A stretch of DNA of 64,000 bases from Bacillus sp. 491mf (GCF_900112415.1 NZ_FOLV01000013.1:46591-110590); one strand, 5' to 3'; positions 16,842 to 25,791 are shown, counted from the first letter of the stretch. Notes: generated by a model from the letters alone, not told the origin. Numbers and translations are program-made.

Positions 16842-16872
16842 TAAAACCTCCGTTAGCTATGCAACGGAGGTT
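16842..16872 (-). terminator. Terminator of cold-shock gene
   Basis: AACCTCCGTT (16845-16854) and AACGGAGGTT (16863-16872), with TTTTAT on the minus strand. Confidence 0.85.
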
Positions 16873-16926
16873 CTCTTATGTGAAACGCTGGTCCTTAAAG
16901 CACACCATGTTTCTCAAATAAAATGA

Positions 16927-17124
16927 TTATAACTTTACAACGTTTGCCGCTTGCGGACCACGCGCGCCGTCTACAATCTCAAATTCTACTTTTTCTCCTT
17001 CTTCTAACGATTTGTATCCATCGTGCTGAATCGCAGAAAAATGAACGAAAACATCATCTCCACCATCGCGCTCGATAAACCCAAAACCTTTTTCTGAATT
17101 AAACCATTTTACTTTTCCTTGCAT
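16927..17124 (-). CDS. cspC: Cold-shock protein (CspA/B/C family)
   Basis: 65 residues, a single OB-fold. RNP1 is KGFGFIE and RNP2 is DVFVHFS, with [11 protein letters not shown] at the start. It binds single-stranded RNA/DNA and acts as an RNA chaperone. AGGGAATG lies upstream of the ATG. B. cereus-group genomes have several csp paralogues, so the letter C is a tentative assignment. Confidence 0.93.
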   Translation of the reverse strand: MQGKVKWFNSEKGFGFIERDGGDDVFVHFSAIQHDGYKSLEEGEKVEFEIVDGARGPQAANVVKL

Positions 17125-17249
17125 ACTCGTTCCATTCCCTTCAATCTTAAAATAAAGGCATATGCCCCATACTTTGACTATAACGAATTAGAAAACAGAA
17201 AGTCAAAGAAGAGTTGTCGTCTTTTTATTGTACCTTTCGACATACTTTT

Positions 17250-17322
17250 TCCCGCTATTCGCGGGCAGATTTAAGATTGACAAAGAATCAAAGAAGATAA
17301 GTAGGGGATGCAAGTTTCACTC
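17250..17322 (+). repeat. Repeat family C, copy 3 (short form)
   Basis: CCCGCTATTCGCGGGCAG, then AAAGAAGATAAGTAGGGGAT and AAGTTTCACTCTATTT. It has both ends of the family but lacks the terminal hairpin. It overlaps the end of the lipase gene's downstream region. Confidence 0.65.
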
Positions 17323-18920
17323 TATTTCTCAATATACACCGAACGTACAATGGTACGTGTATATGCTTTTCCTTCTTTATTCTTCCCTTTAATATCGATC
17401 GTTACATTATACACACCTGATTTTTCGACATTTGGTAACTTCCCAGTGAATGTGGCTGCATCTTCTTTTTGCAGTTTATTAGATTGCGAAACTAGCTTTC
17501 CATCTCGATCTACAACGTGTACATCAAAAGATACGTTTTCTTGCTGCACGGAGCGCTTTTGAGATTTCGTTACCTTAAACTCCGCTTTGTTTTGTTTCAC
17601 TTTACCTGGCATTTCTAATGTAAACGGTGCAGCTTGTTTATAATTCGCAATCATCAAATACGCATCGTCCTTTTTCTGTGACAGCATTTTCAAACGCCAC
17701 TCGCCTTCTTCCATTTGATCTACTTGGAATGTTCGAATAGTCGCTCCGTTAAAATAAGCATACTCTTCTCCAATTGTCGCTTTACTATTTTGATTTGTGT
17801 ACACCTTACCAGATGGAGCGATAAGTTGCACTTGTACATTTTCGTTTGCAGTCAATACAGAAATACTTCCATCTGTTACAGTGTCCACCGCAAAGGTTTG
17901 TTCCGCCCAGCTATTTGCTGGGAGAGTTCCTCCAAGCACTGTTTGATTCGCATTACTAGCCAAGCTTTTTTGTGATTCTCCAAGCATACTTTCGCTTACC
18001 ATAGAAGGAGATGGTGCAGCACTACGCAAATAAGGCTCAATCCGTGAAAATACAGCTGATCCCATTCGAATGCTATCATGATCAAGACTAGAGTCTGTAA
18101 ATAGATGTTTTCCATAAGGCAGCTTCGTACTCCATTCGTTAACTAACCCATCATTCGCACCATACCAAGAGAGGTAAAACCCACCTACGGACAATGCGGA
18201 GAAGGCCGGTCCCCAACTTGTTCCCGCTACTGTATAATACCGGTTTAACTTTGCGTTCGGATTACTATCCGTTACATTACGAAACTGCGCCATTTCCCCC
18301 GTCTGTAAAGAATACGTGCCCGCATCTTGTTGCCCCAGTAAAGAAGCAAGCCAGCCTGCCCACCAGCTATACGCTAAGTCCGCTAAATTAGATCCATAAT
18401 GCGGAGAAGCAAGCGTCACTACATTTCCAACATAACGGCTGGCACCGTAATGAATAAGCGCTGCTTGCGTGTCTGGCCCACCTTTACTGTGCGCGACAAT
18501 ATTCACTTTCTTCCCAAAGCGATTATAGATTTCCTCCAGCATAGACGCGAGCAAACGTCCATTGTCCCACTCACTTGCCGAACCTTTTCCAGCCGCATCA
18601 TACAGCTGAACAAAAACAGTTTGATACCCTGCATTGTAAGCGTAGCTATACATATCATTCATACCGTGATAAACAGTTTCACCATACCAGTTCTTAGCAT
18701 TTCCATTCTTACCTTGAACGAATACGATAGGTGGTTTATCCGAACTATTCTCAGGAGTTGCCCCTAAAAACCAACTCCCAGGAGTAAACGATTCTGACGG
18801 TGGAAAAATCCCCCCAGATATTTGTACAGAACTAGCAAAAGCAGATGAAATAGAAAAAGAGCAAGAAATCAAAATAAAAGCCGTTACCAATGCAAAGAAC
18901 CGTTTGAACTTATGAAACAT
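17322..18920 (-). CDS. Secreted triacylglycerol lipase-like alpha/beta hydrolase
   Basis: About 532 residues. A Sec signal peptide (residues 1-31, FFALVTAFILISCSF core, ending AFA) precedes an alpha/beta hydrolase domain (about 45-310). IVFVQGKNG marks the oxyanion region. AHSKGG is the nucleophile elbow with Ser in place. DGLVNEWS gives the acid and DHDSI the likely His. About 200 further residues follow, which look like two beta-rich domains (DGSISVLTANENVQVQLIAP...; KGKNKEGKAYTRTIVRSVYI). I used the ATG at 18920 because GAGGGGG lies 6 nt upstream; the frame extends 13 codons. It is exported. Confidence 0.85.
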   Translation of the reverse strand: MFHKFKRFFALVTAFILISCSFSISSAFASSVQISGGIFPPSESFTPGSWFLGATPENSSDKPPIVFVQGKNGNAKNWYGETVYHGMNDMYSYAYNAGYQTVFVQLYDAAGKGSASEWDNGRLLASMLEEIYNRFGKKVNIVAHSKGGPDTQAALIHYGASRYVGNVVTLASPHYGSNLADLAYSWWAGWLASLLGQQDAGTYSLQTGEMAQFRNVTDSNPNAKLNRYYTVAGTSWGPAFSALSVGGFYLSWYGANDGLVNEWSTKLPYGKHLFTDSSLDHDSIRMGSAVFSRIEPYLRSAAPSPSMVSESMLGESQKSLASNANQTVLGGTLPANSWAEQTFAVDTVTDGSISVLTANENVQVQLIAPSGKVYTNQNSKATIGEEYAYFNGATIRTFQVDQMEEGEWRLKMLSQKKDDAYLMIANYKQAAPFTLEMPGKVKQNKAEFKVTKSQKRSVQQENVSFDVHVVDRDGKLVSQSNKLQKEDAATFTGKLPNVEKSGVYNVTIDIKGKNKEGKAYTRTIVRSVYIEK

Positions 18921-19089
18921 AACAGACCCCCTCATCGAATTTAAAATTGTCCCACACAATTATGTTATGCAGAGGTTTATCCAATCATTTGTATTAAATT
19001 GAATAATAGACACAGATTTCTCCTTACAAAGATTTAATAGTGTCACTGCATAATGCGAGTATATAAATACAACTTGAAAAACCAATACA
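18921..19089. other. Lipase upstream region
   Basis: A+T-rich spacer. I searched for a PlcR box (TATGNAN4TNCATA) because secreted lipases are often in that regulon, and found none. Confidence 0.4.
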
Positions 19090-19262
19090 AAAACCACTTT
19101 TTTAGGTGGGCGAGAGGGTCTGACCATGCATGGAGCGGTCAGGGCCCTTTTCTGCCACATGCTAAATTTAAAACAAAAGGAGAAAACAAGTAGCGGTCAT
19201 GTTGTATTTCGCATAACAGAAACTTATATGCCGGAAAATTAAAATGGATATATAGAGATAAA
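19090..19262 (+). repeat. Repeat family A, copy 2 (longest)
   Basis: ACCACTTTTTTAGGTGGGCG, GAGAGGGTCTGACCATGCAT, GGAGCGGTCAGGGCCC, then TTTTCTGCCACATGC, an A-rich segment, AAGTAGCGGTCATGTTGTAT, GCATAACAGAAACTTATATG and AAATGGATATATA. It is the best template for the family. CTGACC...GGTCAG is a dyad within it. Confidence 0.7.
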
Positions 19263-19373
19263 AACTATGATGATATACAATTTCAAAAAAACATATTGCC
19301 ATATTCTTGAATCTATAATATACTAAACTTACAAAATTCTTAATTTTCAAAAAATATAAAAGGAGGAATTATT

Positions 19374-19454
19374 ATGGCAATCGCAATTGCAGTTTTATCA
19401 TTTTTAGGTGGATTAATTCCGTTAATCACAACTCTTTTAAAAGCATTCATGTAA
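19374..19454 (+). CDS. 26-residue hydrophobic peptide
   Basis: Twenty-six codons from ATG to TAA, preceded by AAAGGAGGAATTATT (a near-perfect ribosome site with normal spacing). The product starts MAIAIAVLSFLGG and ends TTLLKAFM. It is almost entirely hydrophobic, with one Lys near the C-terminus and a Gly-Gly/Pro kink in the middle. It could be a membrane-active peptide of the phenol-soluble-modulin or type I toxin kind, or a leaderless bacteriocin. I do not recognise a named family. A 12-bp inverted repeat follows at 19483-19529. Confidence 0.6.
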   Translation: MAIAIAVLSFLGGLIPLITTLLKAFM

Positions 19455-19482
19455 TCTTCTCGCACTTATAATAAATTATCGT

Positions 19483-19529
19483 ACAAATAATCTGTCTATC
19501 AAAATTAAATTGATGTGCAGATTATTTGT
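19483..19529 (+). repeat. Perfect 12-bp inverted repeat after the peptide gene
   Basis: ACAAATAATCTG (19483-19494) and CAGATTATTTGT (19518-19529), with an inner ATC...GAT pair. It lacks a T-run, so it is a weak terminator or a 3' stabilising stem for the peptide mRNA. Confidence 0.6.
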
Positions 19530-19569
19530 GTGAGCTTACATATAACAAAAAGTATTCTAGTATACATAT

Positions 19570-19690
19570 CGAAAAATGGAACTACACCTCGCTGTCTTTC
19601 TTTGTATTAAAACTTTGCGCGTGGTAGGAAAAGGTCTTGACCAACTCTATACATAGTCAGTCCCTCTCGCCCATTAAAAAAATTGCTTTT
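19570..19690 (-). repeat. Repeat family A, copy 3 (reverse)
   Basis: Read on the minus strand: TTTTTTTAATGGGCGAGAGG, GACTGACTATGTATAGAG and GTCAAGACCTTTTCCTACC. These match the first half of copy 2. Confidence 0.65.
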
Positions 19691-19890
19691 CTGTCAGTTT
19701 TTCATAGAGTTTTTATATTTGATAAAAAAGTTTGTTGAATGAATAAATTGTTTAATTTTCCTAATTCACAAAGTTTTCAAAATTAAGTGATCCAAATGTT
19801 AATATTTGTTATACAATAAACTTGTCAAATAATCACCTAGGTAAGTTCCCCTGTTTTACTTGTTAAGATAGTTTGTATTACCCTTATTAT
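19691..19890. other. A+T-rich gap, no gene seen
   Basis: About 200 bp, with TATACAAT near 19810 as a possible -10 box. No coding frame or clear structure was found. Confidence 0.35.
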
Positions 19891-19892
19891 TA

Positions 19893-19935
19893 TCTCAAAA
19901 AGAACTTGTAGTGATTGCTACAAGTTCTTTTTGCT
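19893..19935. terminator. Terminator of comFC
   Basis: AAAGAACTTGTAG (19898-19910) and CTACAAGTTCTTT (19918-19930), T-runs on both sides. It serves comFC on the minus strand. Confidence 0.85.
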
Positions 19936-19996
19936 TTTCAAGTAGAAAGCGCGCTTACATCAAACTACAGTAGTAAAAAAGACCGCAAATGAAAAA

Positions 19997-20704
19997 TCAG
20001 CGGCATAACGTCAAAGACGACACGTTCTTCGCTCCTTTTTCATAGAAACATTCCGCCGCCTGCCGCACCGTAATACCGGTTGTATACACATCATCAATTA
20101 AGACAATATCCTTCCCACGAAAAGACTCATCCGCCGCAAAATAAAAAGGCCGAGAACGCTGCAATCGCTCCGCTCTCGTTTTCTTACTTTGCTTCTCTGC
20201 ACCGCTTCGCACAAGAGATGTCTTCATTACCGTGGCCGATAAACATGCCGCTAATAATTCGGCTTGATTAAATCCTCGTTCATATTGACGCGGCAAGCTA
20301 AGCGGAATCGGAACAATACAATCACAATGCGGAAAATGTTGCCGAAAAGCATTCGCAAAAGCAGAAAAGAATATTTGCACAAGAGCCGCATCACCGCGAA
20401 ACTTAAACCGAGCTAACACTTCTTTCATCCAATCATTATATACATAGACAGAGCGATTTTTGACATATACATGCCGAAAATGCGGATCTTTCCTCCAGCG
20501 TAAACAATCCTGACAATATTCTCCTTCTCTATACTCATCCGCTAAAGATTGAAACATTCTGCCGCAATCCGCACAAATATCTCCTATAATATAAGAAAAT
20601 TTTTGTTCACAATGCGTGCATACATACCGCTTATCTTGTTCAACAAAAAAGGAAAACCAGCTCGGCAAAATAGAGACAACATCGTCGCACAGAAGACAAT
20701 TCAT
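19997..20704 (-). CDS. comFC: Competence protein ComFC (phosphoribosyltransferase-like)
   Basis: 235 residues. The N-terminal zinc-binding half has CLLC, CTHC, CADC and CQDC pairs (about 3-80). The C-terminal type I PRTase fold has the PRPP loop DIVLIDDVYTTGIT (about 195-208). ComFC works with the ComFA helicase in DNA uptake and possibly in replication-fork repair. Its ATG overlaps the comFA stop codon by one base. comFB of B. subtilis is not present between them. Confidence 0.92.
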   Translation of the reverse strand: MNCLLCDDVVSILPSWFSFFVEQDKRYVCTHCEQKFSYIIGDICADCGRMFQSLADEYREGEYCQDCLRWRKDPHFRHVYVKNRSVYVYNDWMKEVLARFKFRGDAALVQIFFSAFANAFRQHFPHCDCIVPIPLSLPRQYERGFNQAELLAACLSATVMKTSLVRSGAEKQSKKTRAERLQRSRPFYFAADESFRGKDIVLIDDVYTTGITVRQAAECFYEKGAKNVSSLTLCR

Positions 20705-22050
20705 TAGTCAATTAACCCTTCTTGCTTCGCTCGTTTATTCATCATTTGAATTTGTTTTTTCGCCGCAACCATCGCCTCTGTCTTGCCGTAGTGAAAATAG
20801 ATGACATCTCCAGAAGGAGCGTGACGACTGCGCCCTGCCCGCCCGGCAATTTGAACGAGTGCACTTTCTGAAAAGACATGCTCTTCTGCTCCTAACACTG
20901 CCACTTGTAAATTCGAAACAGTAACGCCTCGTTCTAAAATCGTCGTCGTTACTAATAACGGAATCTCTCCTTTTCGAAACGAAGCCACTTTCTCTTTCCG
21001 GTTTGCCTCTTCCGCATGCACACCCTCTATACGATCATCGATACCTTTTAAAATAGAAACGATTTCTTCTACATAACAAACATGAGGAACAAATAGAAAT
21101 AGAGGATATTGTTTTTCTAAATACATATGGAGCCACCGCAAAACATTAGAAGGTAACATTTTCTTTTCGATGGATTTTCGCCAATTACCACACCAGCGAA
21201 AAAGAGGGACAGGGAGGGGATAACGGTGGTAGCGCGCCGGAATAATCACACCGGTTTGTTTTCCATTCCGAAGCTTTCTCTGCCAATCTTTAGACGGCGT
21301 CGCTGTCAAATAAATAAACGAAGCATTTTCTTTACTAGCAAGGCGAACTGCATATTGCAGCGTTTCATCCACTGAATAAGGGAAAGCATCAATTTCATCC
21401 ACAATCATTACATCAAACGCCCTGTAATAACGAAGAAGTTGATGCGTTGTCGAAATAACAAGCTGCGCATTTTTTGATAAGTCGTCACTTCCCCCGTATA
21501 ACGCGCAAATTGAAACAGATGGGAACACTTCCTGTAAACGCGGATAAAGTTCAAGTACAACATCCGTCCGCGGCGTAGCGATACAAATACGTTCTCCCCT
21601 ATGCAGCGCTTCTTGTATCCCATGAAATAACATCTCTGTTTTCCCCGCACCGCATACAGCCCAGACGAAAAATGATTCTTTTCGCTCTACCGCCCTAACA
21701 ATTCCATCTGCAGCCTTTCGCTGCCCTTCTGATAACTGACCATCCCACCTCAAACAATTCGCAATCACTTCGTTTTGTATCGGACCAGTCCAGCGAACGA
21801 GCTTTGTACATTCACTCACTCTTCCCATCATGATACACTTCCGGCAATACATGCACATCGCACCGCAGCGATAGCATCGAAACGAAAAAAACAATCGTTG
21901 CTCTTTATTTCCGCAGCGCTTACATATATAACGAGAGTTTTTCTTTACAACGCCTTTCTCATAACGAATATGGCCTTCTCGCTCTAATTGATGCAGTTCT
22001 TCTTTCGATACAGGTACTTCCTCTAACAGTAATTGACGACCTTCTAGCAT
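20704..22050 (-). CDS. comFA: Competence DNA-uptake helicase ComFA
   Basis: 448 residues. A four-Cys zinc module (CKRC...CYRC...CMYCRKC, about 43-75) precedes a DEAD-type helicase. Walker A is GAGKTEM, Walker B is VDEID, motif III is LTATPS and motif VI is QIAGRAGRS. ComFA powers import of single-stranded DNA through ComEC. CAGGAGTGAG lies before the ATG. It is translationally coupled to comFC. No clear ComK box was found upstream by eye. Confidence 0.93.
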   Translation of the reverse strand: MLEGRQLLLEEVPVSKEELHQLEREGHIRYEKGVVKKNSRYICKRCGNKEQRLFFSFRCYRCGAMCMYCRKCIMMGRVSECTKLVRWTGPIQNEVIANCLRWDGQLSEGQRKAADGIVRAVERKESFFVWAVCGAGKTEMLFHGIQEALHRGERICIATPRTDVVLELYPRLQEVFPSVSICALYGGSDDLSKNAQLVISTTHQLLRYYRAFDVMIVDEIDAFPYSVDETLQYAVRLASKENASFIYLTATPSKDWQRKLRNGKQTGVIIPARYHRYPLPVPLFRWCGNWRKSIEKKMLPSNVLRWLHMYLEKQYPLFLFVPHVCYVEEIVSILKGIDDRIEGVHAEEANRKEKVASFRKGEIPLLVTTTILERGVTVSNLQVAVLGAEEHVFSESALVQIAGRAGRSRHAPSGDVIYFHYGKTEAMVAAKKQIQMMNKRAKQEGLID

Positions 22051-22220
22051 CTCACTCCTGGTTTAAAAAACTTATAAAATTCTATCAAAACGTTGGCGGA
22101 CCAAGACAAAAGCCAACTTCCGAAAAGGAATCTCACCCTTTTCCTGTCCGCAAGGTTATCACCTTCTCATTCACCTATTGTGAAAGAATAACGGCAGGTT
22201 CTTGTTAGGAACGGTCTTGT

Positions 22221-22259
22221 TTTGCGTATAATCATTTATCCGGGTCAACTATACGCAAA
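22221..22259. repeat. Perfect 10-bp inverted repeat upstream of comFA
   Basis: TTTGCGTATA (22221-22230) and TATACGCAAA (22250-22259) with a 19-nt loop, about 170 bp upstream of comFA. It has no T-run. It may be an operator or an mRNA stem. Confidence 0.5.
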
Positions 22260-22335
22260 GGGATATAAGTTTTAAACCAGATTCCCCCCTTTCTGCTTTT
22301 ACTATAAAAGCTTGGAAAGAGTTTGTAAAAACGCA

Positions 22336-22376
22336 AAAAAGCCGATAACCTACTTTTAAAATAGTAAGCTATCGAC
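22336..22376 (-). terminator. Terminator of the CwlO-like gene
   Basis: CGATAxxxTACT / AGTAxxxTATCG stem (22343-22374), followed on the minus strand by GGCTTTTTTGCG. Confidence 0.75.
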
Positions 22377-22407
22377 CTTATACACGTAATTTATTTCATT
22401 AGAAATC

Positions 22408-23592
22408 TTAGAATCTACCGTATCCTAAGAAATGTTTTTGGTTGTAAGAACTGCCCAAGTCAGAGTATGAAATCCCTTTATCACCAGCGTGAATCATTTG
22501 TCCGTTACCAGCATAAATACCGATATGAGATGGACCTGCTTTATACGTACCTTGGAAGAATACTAAATCACCAGGTTGTGGATCGCTAATGTGCTGAGTA
22601 GAATTCCAGTATCCAGCTACATCTTGACGACCTACGCCGTAAATGTAAGAAATGAATCCACTGCAGTCAAATCCACCGTTAGATGGGCTTGCACTACCCC
22701 AAACATATGGCATACCAAGGTATTGTTGTGCTTTTCCAAGTACACCAGGAGCTGGAGGAGTAGGACCAGGATTTGGCTTAACTTCTTTTGGCTTAGGTTT
22801 CTCTTGTCCACCACCATTATTTGCTGGTTGTTGCGCTGGTTGTTGCGCTGGTTGTACTGCTTTTTCAGCTAAGCTTTGTAAATATAGAGCTTGCTTTTCT
22901 AGGTCTTTTAATTGACCCTCTGTGCTTTGCATTCCGTTTACAACCGTTTGCATTTTTGCGTTTAATTCATCGATTGCTGTTTGCTTTTTCGCTTTTTCAA
23001 CATCAAGTTCTTTTTTCGCAGTTTCGATTTTCGCTTGTGCATCTTTTAATTCTTTTTGTTTTTCTTTGATAAGCTCTACATCTTTTTTCACTTTCGCTTG
23101 ATCACTTTGTTGCGTTTTCATAATATCTTGGTCAGAATCAAGAATTTGTGAAACAGAAGTTAAACGATCAACTAAATCCGCAATACTTTTAGAGTTTACA
23201 ACTACTTCTGTTACAACGTTCGTATTTGGTTTCTCTTGAAGAGCAACTAAGCGCTTTCTTAACAGTTCTTCACGCTGTGCAATTTTCGTTTGTAACTCTG
23301 CAATCTCTTTATCTTTTTGTTCAATTGTTTTTTGTGCATCTTCAACTAGCTTGATCGTTTCAGCAAGTTTCGCTTCGTTCTCTTGAACAGACTTATCTAA
23401 CCCTTGAATTGTCTTCTTTAATTCATCCATTTGTTTTTGGATTTCATCACGTTCTTGTTGTTGTTTATGTAAAGTGTCTTTTTGTTGTTGAATTTGTGTA
23501 TTTACATCTTCAGCAAATGCGTTTGGTGTTACTACTGAAAACATCATAAATCCTGCAGCTAATGCGCAAGATGCGATTTTTAATTTTTTCAT
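22408..23592 (-). CDS. CwlO-like NlpC/P60 DL-endopeptidase
   Basis: 394 residues. A signal peptide (about 1-27, ending AFA) precedes two long coiled coils (about 30-120 and 150-235). A Gln/Pro/Asn/Lys-rich linker follows (about 240-275), then an NlpC/P60 domain at the C-terminus. The catalytic Cys lies in FDCSGFISYIYG, His in PSHIGIYAG and the third residue in MIHAGDKG. It cuts stem peptides between D-Glu and meso-DAP during growth. The coiled coil should contact FtsEX, encoded in this window, as CwlO does. A WalR-type box lies about 95 bp upstream. Confidence 0.9.
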   Translation of the reverse strand: MKKLKIASCALAAGFMMFSVVTPNAFAEDVNTQIQQQKDTLHKQQQERDEIQKQMDELKKTIQGLDKSVQENEAKLAETIKLVEDAQKTIEQKDKEIAELQTKIAQREELLRKRLVALQEKPNTNVVTEVVVNSKSIADLVDRLTSVSQILDSDQDIMKTQQSDQAKVKKDVELIKEKQKELKDAQAKIETAKKELDVEKAKKQTAIDELNAKMQTVVNGMQSTEGQLKDLEKQALYLQSLAEKAVQPAQQPAQQPANNGGGQEKPKPKEVKPNPGPTPPAPGVLGKAQQYLGMPYVWGSASPSNGGFDCSGFISYIYGVGRQDVAGYWNSTQHISDPQPGDLVFFQGTYKAGPSHIGIYAGNGQMIHAGDKGISYSDLGSSYNQKHFLGYGRF

Positions 23593-23685
23593 TTTGTTTT
23601 ACACCGCTTTCTTTTTTTAGTTTCCCGAATTTATCTAATAAATTTATACCATAATTACCAATGCTTTTTTATAATGTTACGTTTT

Positions 23686-23702
23686 TGTAAAAGAAATGTA
23701 AT
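23686..23702. promoter_or_regulatory. WalR-type box upstream of the CwlO-like gene
   Basis: TGTAAA-AGAAA-TGTAAT fits the WalR consensus TGTWAH-N5-TGTWAH exactly. It lies 94-110 bp before the start codon, on the strand opposite the gene. WalRK controls cwlO and other hydrolases in B. subtilis. Function here is inferred. Confidence 0.55.
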
Positions 23703-23719
23703 ATTATGCTTGTAGTTTT

Positions 23720-23990
23720 TTGACACTTCCATTCTAATATTGTATTTTCTTGTAAAGAAATAAGGAAATAAAACGATAACCCTTTTCCCTTTTTTGTACA
23801 ATTTCAGTTTTTTTACAAAAATATAACACATTCAAACTCCCTTATTATTACATAGAATAATTTACCAGTCCACTACTTTTCTATTATTTTCATATAATTT
23901 TATATTGATTTTCTAACATACAACTAACTTCCATTCACAAACAAATACTCTCACTCACCCTAAAAAAGGAAGGGCTTTCATTTCATTCTT
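23720..23990. other. A+T-rich gap, no gene seen
   Basis: Part of a gap of about 620 bp between the CwlO-like gene and the HxlR gene. No coding frame has a ribosome site. Confidence 0.4.
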
Positions 23991-23999
23991 AATTTCAAC

Positions 24000-24130
24000 G
24001 TCCCGACACATAAATCGCTGCTTCGAAAAAGTCAATACAAACGCCACTCGCACGTGACAAAAACAGACCCTGACCGCTCCCATACACGGCCAGTCCCTCT
24101 CGCCCTCCCCTAAAAAAAGGAGGTTTTTAT
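24000..24130 (-). repeat. Repeat family A, copy 4 (reverse)
   Basis: Read on the minus strand: AAACCTCCTTTTTTTAGGGG, AGGGCGAGAGGGACTGGCC, GTGTATGGGAGCGGTCAGGG and TCTGTTTTTGTCACGTGCG. These match copy 2 closely. Confidence 0.7.
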
Positions 24131-24215
24131 GCCGTTTCCCACTCAATACACGCAAATAAAAAAAGCGCAAGAATCTCCACTTGCACTTTTTCCTGAGCTA
24201 CCAAAATTCACTTTA

Positions 24216-24530
24216 TTAATGAACCCATTTCTCCGCCCATTTTTGCACTTCTTGCATAACACTCTCTAACGCTTTCCCTTTATCTGTTAAGCCATACTCA
24301 ATGCGTACTGGCACTTCAGGATAAACGGAACGCACAACAATTCCTTCACTCTCTAATTCCTTTAAACGCTCTGATAACATACGGTCGCTCATATTTGGAA
24401 TAATATCAGCAATTTCCCGAAATCGTTTCGGTTCTTCTAATAATGATTTAATAATTAAACCTGTCCACTTTTTACTAAGAAGTGTAAAAGCAGATTCGAA
24501 CTTTGGACATAAACACGGATTATGTTCCAT
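24216..24530 (-). CDS. HxlR-family transcriptional regulator
   Basis: 104 residues. CLCPKFESAFTLLSKKW is the typical HxlR start with the conserved Cys. The winged helix spans about residues 15-85: FREIADIIPNMSDRMLSERLKELE is the recognition region (two motifs, FREIADIIP and DRMLSERLKELE), then YGLTDKGKALE. Such proteins (YodB, HypR, CatR) often sense electrophiles or disulfide stress through that Cys. I chose the ATG at 24530, since GAGGTG lies 6 nt upstream. The target is unknown. Confidence 0.82.
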   Translation of the reverse strand: MEHNPCLCPKFESAFTLLSKKWTGLIIKSLLEEPKRFREIADIIPNMSDRMLSERLKELESEGIVVRSVYPEVPVRIEYGLTDKGKALESVMQEVQKWAEKWVH

Positions 24531-24644
24531 ATGTTTCACCTCTTTTTTATTATAAAATAGTTTCTTATAAAAAGTAAGTAGAATTACTTATTTTTTATAT
24601 TTTTACCAAAAAAGCTCCCTACTTAAAAGAGAGCCTCATTTTTA

Positions 24645-25487
24645 TTATTTTGTATACCATCCTAATGCAAGCGAACCTTCGCCTAAATGCGTTCCAATTA
24701 CTGGTCCAAAATAACTGATTCGAAATTCAACATGCGGGTATAGTTCTTTCAATTCCCGCTCCAATTCTTTTGCTTCTTCTTCTCGATTCGCATGGACAAC
24801 AACAGCTTCCATTGGGATTCCTTTACTTGCTTGTTCATCAAAGATTTCTACAATACGTTTTAATGCTTTTTTACGCGTACGAATTTTTTCAAATGGAATA
24901 ATGATTTTATCACGGAAATATAATACCGGCTTTACTTGTAATAAGCTTCCAATAAATGCTTGTGCACTATTTAAACGACCGCCGCGCTGCAAATGATGTA
25001 AATCGTCAACAACGAAGTACGCATCCATTGTTTTCTTCATTTCATCAAAACGAGAAAGAATCTCTTCTGGGCTTTTCCCTTCACTCGCCATTTTTGCGCC
25101 TTCACGTACATAAAATCCTTGTACTTCACAACTAATTTCTGAGTCGTATGTATATACGTCGACTCCTTCTACCATTTGACCAGCTGTCGTTGCCGTCTGG
25201 TATGTGCCACTAATGCCGCTAGAAAGATGTATACTAATCACCGCATCATACTCTTTTCCTAGCTCTTCAAACAACTTAATAAACTCCCCGATAGCTGGTT
25301 GCGACGTCTTCGCCAGTTCTCCTTGCTCCCTAACTTTCTCATAAAAGTCTTCCGCTGTAATTTCCATTTCTTCTTGATAAGATTCATTTCCCAAAATAAC
25401 GTTTAAAGGAATCATATGTATTTGTAACTCTTCACGTACATGTTTTGGTATATATGCCGTACTATCAGTGACAATAGCTATTTTCAT
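24645..25487 (-). CDS. degV: DegV-family fatty-acid-binding protein
   Basis: 280 residues of a DegV fold: MKIAIVTDSTAYI at the start, SQPAIGEF, SIHLSSGISGTYQTA (lipid head-group Ser cluster), LHHLQRGGRLNSAQA and the C-terminal GPVIGTHLGEGSLALGW. DegV/FakB proteins present fatty acids to a fatty-acid kinase. ATG 25487 has AGGTAGGT upstream; the frame extends 21 codons. Neighbourhood with comFA and yvyE matches B. subtilis degV, but degS and degU are missing here. Confidence 0.9.
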   Translation of the reverse strand: MKIAIVTDSTAYIPKHVREELQIHMIPLNVILGNESYQEEMEITAEDFYEKVREQGELAKTSQPAIGEFIKLFEELGKEYDAVISIHLSSGISGTYQTATTAGQMVEGVDVYTYDSEISCEVQGFYVREGAKMASEGKSPEEILSRFDEMKKTMDAYFVVDDLHHLQRGGRLNSAQAFIGSLLQVKPVLYFRDKIIIPFEKIRTRKKALKRIVEIFDEQASKGIPMEAVVVHANREEEAKELERELKELYPHVEFRISYFGPVIGTHLGEGSLALGWYTK

Positions 25488-25770
25488 TTTCGTACCTACC
25501 TTATAAACAGTTTTATTATTTATTGTACATGAAAATGGAAAAAGGTGCATTAATTGACGAATAAACGAAAGGTAAAGATTATAAATACTATCTCACCAAT
25601 TTACAACAAAAAAATTCAAATTATAATAGAAAGAGTCAAACTTATACAAAAAAGATTTGAAACTCCAAACTAGCCCTTTTAGAATAAAAAAGTATTGATT
25701 ATTTATCTTGTAAATCCTTCACCTTCTGAGAGACGAAAAAAGATTGAGATAGAGTCAAAGTTGCAATTTA
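25488..25770. other. Divergent spacer between degV and yvyE
   Basis: A+T-rich, about 300 bp, and should hold both promoters. I could not choose a convincing pair of boxes, and no repeat or RNA structure was recognised. Confidence 0.4.
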
Positions 25771-25791
25771 TTAAGATAGGAGCGTATATTA

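Noticed and set aside
18921-19089. PlcR box upstream of the lipase
   Set aside because: Near-matches such as GTATTTCGCATA lack the required symmetric bases.
24129-24270. Short plus-strand frame with AGGAGG just before ATG
   Set aside because: The ribosome site is part of a family A repeat, and the frame runs antisense into the HxlR gene. No family resemblance.
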